A stretch of 64,000 nucleotides of DNA from Porogramme epimiltina (Eukaryota; Basidiomycota; Agaricomycetes; Polyporales; Polyporaceae). The stretch is taken from assembly GCA_900155495.1 (NCBI GenBank), contig FTLJ01000435.1, positions 1 through 64,000 on the forward strand. The letters run 5' to 3'. Each line of letters begins with the position of its first letter. Positions within the stretch are counted from its first letter, which is position 1. The notes beneath the pieces are model-generated. The model searched no databases. It saw only the letters and a list, made by a program, of their open reading frames with translations, and was not told the origin of the DNA. Position numbers and translations under genes: made by a program. This document shows, in pieces, positions 10,905 through 20,416 of the stretch.

Positions 10905-12516
10905 TCACTCATCGCCTCTGCGCGCGAGGAACACCCCCGCGTCGCTCTTCCGTCTCTCAAACCCGCGCAGCCCCGTGCTCGGGAACCCCACCACAGGCGT
11001 GTACCCGCCCTCCTCCTCCGCCTCCACAGGCGGCACCATCCCAGGCACCTCGCCCGCACCATCCATCTCCACGCCGCCCGCGAGCTCCTGCGCCCCAAAC
11101 TCCCCAGGGAATCCCTCGAAGTCTTCCCTCGGCGAGAGCACGCCCACGAGAGACGACGCCATCGGGGGCGAGACGAGCGCCGCGCCGCCGCCGGTGCTCG
11201 CCGAGGCAGAGGACCCAGAGACGGACAGCGCGGCGGGACGCGACTTGCGTCGCTTCTTCTTGCGCTTCTCCCCGTCCACGCTGGGCACCGTCGGCGAGCC
11301 CAGCGGGGCGTCCCCAAAGGGCGACTCGCCATACGGCGACAGCGGCGAGTGCAGCGCGGGCGCGTGCGCGTGCTGCACCTGCGCGAGGTACCCCGCGCCC
11401 GCGTACCCCCGCGAGTTCGTGCCCGTGCCCGCCGAGCTCGAGCGCGCGTCCGAGCTCCCCGGGGGCGCACCGGACTTGCGCGGGCGCGCCGTGTACGACT
11501 CCGCACCAAAGTCCGCGTCGTCGTCCGGGGGCGGCGCCGCGTCGGGGTCGAAGAGCTCCGTCGGGCGGCCCTGCGCGAACGGCCCGAACCCGTCGGACCC
11601 TCCAGAGACAGAGCCTGTCCCTGTGCCAGAGCCCGTGCCCGATGTGAGGCTCGGGGCGAAGGGCGAGAGGGGCGCGCCGGAGAGGACGGGGCCGCTTCCC
11701 TGTGATCGTAGCCCGCACTCGTGAGCTCGGGTGGATAGAGCGAAGAGCGGCACGCAGACCCACCTGGAACCCCTCAAAATCGACCCCGCCGCCCGCCTGA
11801 GCATCAAGTGCGCGCGCCACCGCCTGCCGTTTGAGCTCCCTCTGCTCCCGCCTCTCCCTCCTCCGCCTCCTGCGCTCCTCCTTCGCCGCGCGCTCCTCCG
11901 CCTCCCGCGCGGCCGCCTCCGCCGCCCGCGCCTCGATCGCAGACACGTCGAGCGGCGCGGCGTCCGAGTCGAGCGTGCTCGTCGAGATCGTCCGCACGCG
12001 CGGCGCATCGGGCCCGTCCCATCCCTCGTCCTCCGCGCCAGGCCCACCGCTCGCGCCAGCTACCCCATTCCCGCTCCCATTCAGGCCCCGCGCCCGCCGC
12101 CGCCCGCCCGCCGGGGGCTCTTCGTCGTCCGACTCAGGCAGCTGGATCGCCGGCGGGCGGCCGAACAAGTCAAACCCGAACACCCTGATATGCTTCGGCC
12201 CACCGCCGCGCCGCCTCTTCGCCTTCGCCTTCGCCTTCTTGCCCCGCCGGCGGTCCCCGGGGTTCGTGTGCAGCGAGAGCGCGTCCGCGTCGTCCGCGGC
12301 GTCGACGTCGGCGAGGAGGCCCTCGAGCTCGTCCGGGCGCGCGCGGGGCGGGGGCACGGCGTGCGCAAAGGGCCCGCGGGCGCGCTGGGCGTGCGACTGC
12401 TGCTGCTCCGAGTCGGATGCGGAGTCGTCGAGGGCGACGGCGGGGCGGAGGCAGGGAAGGCAGGAGGAGAAGGCGGCGTTGAGGGAGTCGGACCAGGAGA
12501 ACTGCATGTGCGACAT
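10905..12516 (-). CDS. Unknown low-complexity, mostly disordered protein, about 515 aa
   Basis: Not recognised. Two exons, 12516-11764 and 11699-10905, join in frame through a 64-base intron with a GTGGGT donor and ACAG acceptor. The N terminus, MSHMQFSWSDSLNAAFSSCL, continues with PCLRP, so it has two closely spaced cysteines that could be lipid-modified (inference). Next come a basic KKAKAKAKRRR stretch near residue 95, PKHIRVFGFDLFGRPP (the most conserved-looking segment), and an Ala/Glu/Arg helix-rich segment around 205-240 that should form a coiled coil. The rest is Gly/Ser/Pro-rich with a KRKKKRRKSRP cluster that could be a nuclear signal. It ends with RRKSDAGVFLARRGDE. Very high GC makes all antisense frames open, which explains several long overlapping ORFs. 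No enzymatic domain is visible. Confidence 0.7.
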
Positions 12517-13337
12517 GGCCGGTCCGGGGTCGCAGTGGTGGGTAGATTAGGTGCTGTGGTCGTGTCGTGGTCGTTATTTAGTCGTGATGGAGGGTTGGGC
12601 TCGAGTTCGAGTGCGTTCGGCCGTCTTGTGTCGTCGGCGGCTAGGACTGCGGCGCAAGACGATCGCTGCGGCGATGGCGGAGGTTGAGGGGGGAACGAGC
12701 ACCCGCCGGAAATGGCGAGCGAGGAGATGAACGTGGAAGAAGAGGGAGAGTGGTCGAGGTGGCAGCGCCGGAGAGGGAGGAAGGGGAAGGGCGTGTCGCG
12801 CGGGGAGGACTCGCCCCATTGGATGGGGATGAGATATCACGGCCCCGGCAACTTTGCCCATCTCTGTCCGGCCGGCGCGGTCACGGCTGCACCTCCCCAG
12901 TCGCCCTCCTGCCTCTTTCCTCTGCCTCAACACGTTCATAATGCATACAAATATCCACGTCTACATCCGGCTGTAACCACTACCGTCTGCTGTAGCTATA
13001 TCCGCCATACCTGACGACCAGCCTCCCCCCTCTGGCGTGCCTTCTTCAAAACATCTGTGCAGTAGCCTCACCCTGTGTGAACGTTGCTGCTTGTATGTCC
13101 GCCTTCTTGTCCTCCCTCATTCGTAGTTGCAGGCCGGGGTGGCTAGCAGTGTGGCGGTCGAGCATCCGCTGCTGTAGCAGTGCGACGCGCAAATGCAAGG
13201 CGACGCGAGGGGACCTAGCACATAAGCAATAAGACTCTCCGGAAAGCGAGGCGATGGTACAAGACTACAGAGAATACAATACACACAGCATGAGACGTCC
13301 AACAGTAGCGAATGAGCGTATCGACGTCGTAGACTGC
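12517..13337. other. Intergenic spacer between two minus-strand genes
   Basis: 821 bases holding the 5' flank of the disordered-protein gene and the 3' flank of HAP3. No gene, repeat or RNA signal could be supported. Confidence 0.5.
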
Positions 13338-14001
13338 CTAGTCGTCTCCCGCGTCAGCAGTTCTTGAGTTACCTGGCGTTGCCTGGTGCTGCAACACAAA
13401 CGGTGCTCGTTAGCTCCTAACCGCACCCGACCCCCCACCCTCTCCCACTCCCAGCTCTCAACACTCACCTGTCTCAGCTTCGCGAGGTGTATCTTGAGCG
13501 TCTCCGCATAGTTTTCGAACCCGAGCGTGATCATCGCGTACAGGATGTCCTCGCCCCCAATCGTCTTGCGCTTCTCCATCTGACATTTCTCCGCCGCCTC
13601 GGACGTGATGAACGAGATGAACTCGGACACGCACTCCTGCACGCACTCCTTCGCCTCCTTCGAGATCTTCGCCGTCCCCGGCACCGACCCCTTCATGATG
13701 CGCGACACGTTCGCGATCTGCTCCCACCAGCGGCGTGGCGAACGGAGGGGGAATGTCGGCACACAACGACGGGAAGCACGAGCGTGAGGCCGGGGCACCG
13801 CTCACGGCGTATGAGGGGAGAACGCACCGGGAGAAAGCGGTCCTGCTCGCGGTACTCTCCCACCTCCTGCTCGGTGATGGGCACGGGCTCAGCAGCCTCC
13901 GGCACGGGGGCGGGCGCGACGCCCGAGCCGTCGTCCTGCGGCGCGATCGTCTGGGGGGCAATATTCTGGGGAGCAATGGTCGGGGGCTGGAAGTCGGACA
14001 T
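13338..14001 (-). CDS. HAP3: CCAAT-binding factor subunit HAP3 / NF-YB, about 157 aa
   Basis: Histone-fold subunit of the heterotrimeric CCAAT-box transcription factor (HAP2/3/5 = NF-YA/B/C), nuclear. Exons on the minus strand: 14001-13828, 13717-13469, 13388-13338. The core reads [20 protein letters not shown], then [37 protein letters not shown], and [18 protein letters not shown]. This is the signature of NF-YB, with the DNA-contact and NF-YC interaction helices intact. The N terminus carries a Gln/Pro repeat-like stretch ([14 protein letters not shown]). The C-terminal tail is short ([16 protein letters not shown]). The first exon junction falls exactly at the start of the histone fold. 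It is divergent from cupin B across 490 bases. Confidence 0.93.
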
Positions 14002-14491
14002 GGTGCAGTGAGAACGCGACGAGTTCGAGGCGGGTCGCCTGCGGTCGTGAGGGTGGGGGAGGGAGGAGAGCCTGGACGGTGCGGTTAGGCGCGACGAGCG
14101 CCGCGCGGGACGGGACGCGTTCCCTCGGTGCACGTGAGATGACGTCCTTGACAGATGCGCTTCCTCTCACTCGTCTCTTTTCCTCCGGCATCCACGCCAG
14201 ATGTTTATTCATGCCGCCTTACGTTGAGCCTTCCCAAACGCTTGCTCATCTCCATCCCCCGCTCGATGCTTCTACGTCGGCCTCCCGGCCACTCCCCTTC
14301 GAAGTTCTTCGACATGCACAATGTAGAGTCTATTCACGGTTGGTCTATACATGGCTTTGCGCAGGACATCCACGGTTCCATGAATAGGAAACTCTGTCTG
14401 GTATGCCCGTGTATGAGGTACTTCAGAAGGCTACTTAACCGCGCAGAGAGCCCACCCAGACCGCCCACGCATCGAATTCACGTTCCTACAA
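14002..14491. promoter_or_regulatory. Divergent promoter HAP3 / cupin B with elements shared with cupin A
   Basis: 490-base spacer between divergent starts. The cupin-proximal part (about 14310-14491) repeats, in the same order, blocks found upstream of cupin A. These are the 12-mer GTCTATACATGG at 14343-14354, a GGAAACTCT block near 14389, and an AGAGAGCCCACCCAGACCGC-like block near 14450. The spacing to the start codon (about 149 bases for the 12-mer) is close to that in cupin A (about 141). These blocks may be regulatory elements or just residual duplication. Confidence 0.55.
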
Positions 14492-15154
14492 ATGACTTCC
14501 AACCAGCCCGACCCGTCTGCCACTAACTCCGATACCACCATCGCCTCCTCCCCCACGCCCCCGCCCTACCACATCCGCACCTCCTCGCTCCCGCCGAGCG
14601 CCCTCGGCACGCTCATCCACCACGTCGACCCCGCCAACCACCGCCTCCAGCTCTCCCTCGGCGACAGCACCGGCCTCGCCCGCACCGGCGTGCACTACTG
14701 CCGCCTCCCCGCACGCGCGACGAGCACCACCCCGCACTGGCACGCGCGCACCGACGAGTGGATGTTCGTCCTCGCCGCCGCGCCCGGCGCCGTGCTCCTC
14801 GTCTCGGACGCGCTCCCTGCGTCCGCCGCGAAGCCTGACGAGGGAGGGGAGTCCGAGGGCGACGGCGACGGCGGGCAGGCCGCGGTCGTGCTGCGCGAGG
14901 AGCCGATCCAGGCGGGTGACTTCTTAGGGTTCAAGGCCGGCGTCGCGCGGGCACATGCGCTGCGTGCGGGCGCGGAGGGCGAGGTCGTGTACCTCCTGGG
15001 CGGGAGCCGCGAGCCGCTGGACGTGTCGACGTTCCCCACGGCGGGACGGCGCGTGGTGGCTGCGCCGCACGCGGGCGGGTTTGACAGCTGGTCGGTCGGG
15101 GAGGCGGACCCGAGGGTGCAGGTGAGGACCGCGCCTGCGCGGTTGGCGTTCTGA
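14492..15154 (+). CDS. Cupin-domain protein (cupin B), 220 aa, single exon
   Basis: Paralog of cupin A, in opposite orientation about 12 kb away. The start MTSNQPDPS is the first ATG after a conserved upstream block. Cupin motif 1 is HWHARTDEWMFVLAAAPG and motif 2 is QAGDFLGFKAGVARAH; the His, His, Glu and His metal ligands are all kept. The inter-motif loop is an acidic, Gly-rich insert (DEGGESEGDGDGG) longer than in cupin A. No signal peptide or membrane segment is seen, so a cytosolic location is likely. Substrate and reaction are unknown. The strict conservation of both metal motifs in the two copies suggests both remain functional. Confidence 0.88.
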   Translation: MTSNQPDPSATNSDTTIASSPTPPPYHIRTSSLPPSALGTLIHHVDPANHRLQLSLGDSTGLARTGVHYCRLPARATSTTPHWHARTDEWMFVLAAAPGAVLLVSDALPASAAKPDEGGESEGDGDGGQAAVVLREEPIQAGDFLGFKAGVARAHALRAGAEGEVVYLLGGSREPLDVSTFPTAGRRVVAAPHAGGFDSWSVGEADPRVQVRTAPARLAF

Positions 15155-15459
15155 GCGGAGATGGGCGGAAGAGTAGTATCGTGCCGTGACGTCGGCGTCT
15201 TGTCGAACGCATGTATGCTAGTGAGTTGCGTGCGTGTTTGTTGGTGCACGGATATGAAGTATGGCGAAGAGACATGATGGTACCCATCGGCCGTCAATGA
15301 GCATAGGCACGAAATATAAATACACGATGGTGTGGCTACATAATCCACGCAATACGAGGTAACAATACAAGATACTGGGGAAGAAGAGTGACACAACCAT
15401 GATGCATGCCGACATCCGGAAAGGAGTGAGTAGGATTGGGAGGCAGTATCTGTTGGCGG
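15155..15459. other. Convergent intergenic spacer
   Basis: 3' flanks of cupin B (plus) and the alpha/beta hydrolase (minus). Nothing else is seen. Confidence 0.5.
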
Positions 15460-17038
15460 TTACGTGTGTCCGGTCCACCACCGGCTGACGCGCTGCGCGG
15501 TGGCATAGACCCATGAGAACATGTAGGAAGTTGAAAGGAGCGCGGTGTCCGCGCGGGCGGAGGATGACGAAGTCGCATCGCCGTAGCTCAGGTCAACACT
15601 ACTTGCTTCGCTCAGATCATCGGGCGCGGTCGTCTGGTAGCCCGTCAGGCTCAAGAGCCACTTCAGTCCGTCGCGGCCGTCGCGGTCGATCGCCTTCGAC
15701 ATCTCGAGTCCGGGGAACGAGTAATGAGCACCATGAAGGAATCCGGGGTACCTGCGGGATAATGAGCATCAAAAGATGTTGAAATGATGTTGCACTCACT
15801 CAACAAGCCGGGTCTCCACCCCCGCTTCTCGCAGCACCTGCTCATACACAGCCCCGTCGTCACGTAAAGGGTCCATCTGCATCACTTGGACGAAGGCGGG
15901 CGGGAGACCAGAGTGTCTTGCGACCAGCAATGGAGACATGCGAGGATCCCCCGGTCTGGCACGGTATTCTCCTGCAAAAGCATTGGTTGAGTAATCACGG
16001 AATATATGCTCAGTCGGTTGGTACGCACTGGAGCTTTTCAGCACCCGCTCACGGTTGAACAGCTGTACGTTCGCGTTCAGATCCCATGAAGACGGCTTTG
16101 GTTTCAGCCTGACCATATCATCAGCACGTCGATCGCATGCAAAGCATTCGATATTGTGTCGTACCCAACGGGCATGTAGTTTGGGCAGACGACCATTGGT
16201 TCCCGGAGAAACTGGCCTGTAAGAGGCTTGGTGGCGAAAAACGGATCTCCGCGGGCTTTGAGAGCTACGGCGGCTGCGAGGTTTCCCCCGACGCCGTCCC
16301 CACCAACGAGGAAACCTTTGGCCAGGTTGATGTGGAGCGAATACGTGTTGTCTGCAACCTAAAACGAGAGGGTGAGCCCCGGATTAATAGAACGATTAAG
16401 AATGGATGACTACATACCCATTTGAGAGAGGAGTAGCAGTCCATGAATGGTACAGGGTATTGAACGTGAGGCGCAAGCCTGTGTTTTACCGCACGCGTAG
16501 GATATCATGTTCTTCAGACCGCACAGATGGGAAATAACGCACAGCGCACCTATATCCGACGTTCACAATCGCGAGCTGGAGCTCCACACAGAGTGTGCGG
16601 AGGTAGTTGTCATCCAGGTCGATATTTCCGGACACCCACCCTACGAAAATCAAATGAGGGTCAGCACTCAAACGCCGTCGAGATTTTAAAACGAACCTCC
16701 ACGGTGAAACCAAACGAGCACCGGGTATGTCGAGCTAGTGGCGGGTGTCAAGCATCGGATGGTGATCTCTCCGTTCTCAAGGGGGATAGTGTTGTCCGAA
16801 ACACTGTACTCGTCGACTGTAGCGTATACAAGACCGAGGTCAGTCCCGAAGCTTAGCCTCGTCTCGAAGGCTGCCACATACCTGGCGGAAGGAGCGCTTT
16901 GAAATGTTCGGTCCATGGGGAGAGCATGACCTCGGCCTGTCTCTGCACATACTCGTGAAACGGTACACCTCTCGGGGGAGACGGAGAACAGTTGTAAATG
17001 GGGTCGGAAGCTAGTGCGCTCAAGAGCTCGGGATTCAT
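15460..17038 (-). CDS. Alpha/beta-hydrolase-3 (HSL-like) fold protein with Ser-to-Gly nucleophile, about 388 aa
   Basis: Member of the hormone-sensitive-lipase-like esterase family. Minus exons: 17038-16882, 16816-16697, 16640-16550, 16478-16418, 16358-16165, 16108-16029, 15971-15800, 15751-15460. The fold is well conserved: VLVWFHRGG (oxyanion hole, usually HGGG), then GNIDLDDNYLRTLCVEL, NVGYRLAP, and LTGQFLREP. The acid is in MDPLRDDG and the His in YPGFLHGAHYSF. The nucleophile elbow, normally GDSAGG, reads GGD-G165-VGG: the Ser codon is replaced by GGC at 16293-16295. So a normal esterase reaction is unlikely. The 57-base intron 15972-16028 is in frame without a stop and may be retained, adding 19 residues. 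The C-terminal 30 residues (FSWVYATAQRVSRWW) may associate with a membrane (inference). Confidence 0.82.
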
Positions 17039-17532
17039 AGGCACGGTGCACTTGGGCGCAATATCAGGGAGAACTGGAGAGAGGCAGAGGGTATCCTCTC
17101 CATATTGAGGGATTTATGTACGTCTCCGCATTAGAGGTAGGCGCTGCCTTGAGCAGGCCTTAAGGCTCCGTCGTGCTCTCAAGTCCGACAACGTCGTCAA
17201 TCTCGCAGTTTTGAACTTCTTGAGCTCGAAGAGCGCACGTCGTGTGGAACCTCTGTAGTTGATTCTGGTTGGGGAAACCATAAAGCCATGAGCTAATTGT
17301 ATTAAAAAGAAGAAAGCGTGTCAGTGAAAGCCATATAACCTTGGTGTTAACTCATCACGCACCGTTGGTGTTTGAGACGACGATTGTTCAAAGGCGTCTG
17401 AGCTCACCTCGATGTGGCCCAGCGCTTAAATTACCGTATTGGGGCAAAGTTCCCACTCGCCTCCTCCCACGTGTCGGAAGGTCTGCCCGCCGGGCAGAAT
17501 ACGCAGTCCTCGATGCCGCCGCTTCTTTGACG
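17039..17532. promoter_or_regulatory. Divergent promoter region, hydrolase / small membrane protein
   Basis: About 540 bases separate the two start codons. It is AT-richer than the flanking coding DNA. No clear TATA box was assigned and nothing coding is supported except the upstream ORF listed separately. Confidence 0.45.
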
Positions 17533-17574
17533 ATGTCTACCGACTTCCCCACCGCACCCTCCTCTCCGACCTAA
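17533..17574 (+). promoter_or_regulatory. Upstream ORF (13 codons) just before the main start
   Basis: ATG at 17533 opens a 13-codon reading frame ending in TAA at 17572-17574, four bases before the ATG of the next gene at 17579. If the transcript begins upstream of 17533, ribosomes would meet this ORF first, which usually lowers or regulates main-ORF translation. Transcript start is not known. Confidence 0.5.
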
Positions 17575-17578
17575 CTAC

Positions 17579-18495
17579 ATGGCTGGGAAAACTACCGAGC
17601 CTTCTAGCTACCAGTCTTTCTTTGGCCTCCCAAAGGATGGCAGCAAGAAACCTGTCCCCAAGTGGGTTCCGGTTGCTCTCGTGAGTGCTACTCAGTCTGC
17701 TCTCTGCACGAACGCGGACCTCATGGTAGCATTCGACTCTCCATTCTAGATTGCCGTCTCCACTGCCGCGATGGTAGTGCCCATTGTCATGCTCCGCCGA
17801 CACCGCGCAGCAGCTACGAGCAAATCTCTGGCCAACGCGCCTCCTCCCCCGCGCAGGACGACGAGTGCGCGCGGCGTGCCAATAGCCAACCCCACTGTGA
17901 AGCCACCCGTGTTCTCCATCCGCGACCCTGTCCCGTCGTCATCCTCGTCCTCGTCTCTTGCTACCTCCTCATCAGCCGGAAAGGCGAAGGCTGAAGACAA
18001 TTTCAATGGCGCCCTCCACTGCGCGAAGGCTTTCGGCGCAGCAACACTCCTTGTCGGTACGGGCGCGGCTGTCTCTGTGTACGGACTGAAGACCTACATG
18101 GGCGTGAAAACGGTGCGTTTTCCTGACTTCCATGCATAACTACACCCCCTCTCCGTGCTCTCCCAGTTGCGCTATGACTGAGCCCCGATCCCCTTTAGAC
18201 ACAAGAGTTCGCAGACCGTATGCGTACCGCCATTCTCGAGCGCATGCCTCTCCTCTCCTCGCGCATACACCGCGCGCCAGAAGCAGACGACGGTGATGCG
18301 CTCCTTCCCGTCCCCCAAGAGACCGCGACGGAGGTTGGAGCGACCGCGGCCTATGAGGAGTGGACGTGGCCTGCAGCGGAGCACCGGTTGAGGGAAGCGT
18401 ACGACAAGCACGGCTTCTATGGCTGGACAGCGGCGGCGATGCGGGAGCTCGAGGCGGAGGGGCAGGCGGAGAGGGCGAAGAGGGGGCATGTGTAG
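17579..18495 (+). CDS. Small two-helix membrane protein, possibly TMEM242/DUF1358-like, about 253 aa
   Basis: Three exons: 17579-17680, 17750-18112, 18199-18495, all in frame. After a soluble start (YQSFFGLPKDGSKKPVPKWV) there is a hydrophobic helix, ALIAVSTAAMVVPIVML, followed by basic LRRHR. A Ser/Pro-rich linker then leads to a second helix, AKAFGAATLLVGTGAAVSVYGL. The C-terminal domain begins TYMGVKTTQEFADRMR and ends in a charged helical tail (MRELEAEGQAERAKRG). The arrangement resembles TMEM242-type mitochondrial inner-membrane proteins, but this is a tentative reading of the second helix and the GVKT-EFA segment. No catalytic motif is visible. The start codon is preceded by a short upstream ORF. 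Confidence 0.65.
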
Positions 18496-20267
18496 AGGTG
18501 TGATTAGCTGGCCATAATAGAGGGCATTTTGGTGCGTGAACATCGTCCGCGAACACGGGATGGATGCACTCTCGAGGAGAGTAGCTTCGTGCGTACTGGG
18601 GCGGAGATTTCGGCGCGCTTTCGGAAGAGAGTCCCGATGGATCTCTTTGCGTCTTTGCGCGCTGCGCTCAGCTGGGGTTTTCGGGGAATGTCATCAAGTC
18701 ATGCGGTGGGGTCAGACGGGATGACGGTGCCATACGTAGTGCTCTAGCTTATGGTGAACATATTTCTATACCCCCAGGGTCGTTTCACGACTCGGGGCTT
18801 GATAGTGAAGGGATACCTATGACTGCTTCGGACCTCCCTCGAATACTGTGTCCTCGTCCTGACGTGGTTTTCAGTGCTCAGTAATCAACGGCGCTCGACC
18901 GTTGTTGTATCCTCGAAACCCGGAAAACAGTCGAAATCGGCCAGTGGACGCGCGGCGGGAGACCGGTGATTCCGATCTGGGCAACCACACGACACCGTCT
19001 GATAGTTGTGCCGCCCACCGTTTCTGCCCCTCTGAAGCACGCGGGTCCTATTCTTGGCATCGTCCGCCTCGGCGTATGTTGGCCTTCAAGTTGCGTTGGA
19101 CCCCACCTTCAATGGCGATAGTATGCGTTGATCCTTCCGAGAAGTTCGTCTATCGGCGTCGGACGCGCGGGTTGCTCATGCACGCTGCTCAGTCTGGAGG
19201 CGCGTCGAATCGGATCATTGTTTTCCCCAAGACCATCCTCGCGCACTCAGCCTCGTTCACCGTGTCGCAATGACACGATGTATGCACGCAAGCGCATTCA
19301 AGAAAACAACGGCGGCCCGTATGCAAGCGGCGTGTCATATGGTTCAGTGTCGGACCTGGCTGGGCATGGGCGAATGCCCGACATACCCAGTCACTCCTGA
19401 ACGTGGTCCCGCAAGCGTACCAGTGGCAAACTCCGGGCTGCACATGTGGGTCGTCTCCGCCAAGTGAAAGCTGTGCCGGTCAGTCATCCCATCTAGATTC
19501 TCCGGGGAGCCCTACCATCTCGCCATGTATGTATAGTGTCTTCACAAGTTCGCTCACCCACCTTCGCGCAGGCACATCGGACACTCGTTATACGAGAGGA
19601 TTCATTTGAAGCGAAGGGGAGAACGAGTCAAGGCTTCACCGTATCGTCTCGGTTAACGAAGGTGGATGACGAATCGAAGACAGTGTCGATGCGTGGCCAT
19701 TTCGCGCGCGGACACTTCTGCAGATGGTCTTGGCATCGTTCCTCAAACACTTGCCGCTCAGACTGACGCACCCGCCGCGCTCAAGCGCGCACTCATGCAT
19801 CTCCGACCCGACCCCGAGCTTGCTGGGATGCTGGAACGCCCCCAGTGTTTTGGAACGCTTCTCGCGCAATTTCGACACATACAACTTCGAGGCGGGACCG
19901 CTGAACAGAAGTCGGTTTGCTTACATCCTAGTCACTTAGTATATTAGATCAGTGCTGACGCATTTCTACAGTAGATCGCGCTCGCTTCGTGCATCAACTC
20001 CCGGGTAGGAGACCATGCCGGTTTGAGTTATTCCGTCGGAAGAAGCCAACAACCACTCGAGTTACCGTCGGGCACACACAGGGCCGCTATCAAGCTTCGC
20101 CCCCCTCCCTCGTGATGCAGCCTCGAATGGTCGCCGGTGTGCTGCCATGCACTGGCCTCACAGGTCGTGTGGGGTTCGTCCATGTGGTCCAGGATGTGCA
20201 ACGCGGGTCGGACACACGAGCACACGCAAGCACTCGAAAGTTGTGTCTCGGCGTGATACCCCAGGTG
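18496..20267. other. Long intergenic region without a supported gene
   Basis: About 1.8 kb between the small membrane protein and the fungalysin promoter. Only short ORFs with no family resemblance occur. I found no repeat, hairpin or RNA gene. It likely includes distal regulatory sequence for the secreted protease. Confidence 0.5.
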
Positions 20268-20275
20268 TATAAAAG
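20268..20275 (+). promoter_or_regulatory. TATA box of the fungalysin gene
   Basis: TATAAAAG, a consensus TATA box, lies 149 bases upstream of the fungalysin ATG (20417), which fits a normal distance to a 5' UTR of about 100 bases. It is the clearest core promoter in the window, as expected for a strongly inducible secreted enzyme. Confidence 0.65.
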
Positions 20276-20416
20276 CTGCCCGAGGTCGTCGAACAGTCTC
20301 CAGGCGACTTCGTTCCCGTCTTCGCTCCAGGCAGTCCTTCACAGGTCTCAGTCCTCTCCTGCACCCGCACCCGCATCCCCGTTCACGGTACTCCCTCGAA
20401 CCCCTCTACTTGAACC

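Noticed and set aside
10714..11724. Long plus-strand open frames (and others at 11731-12687) over the disordered-protein gene
   Set aside because: They are antisense shadows caused by very high GC; the minus-strand frame has a clean intron and biased composition typical of a real protein.
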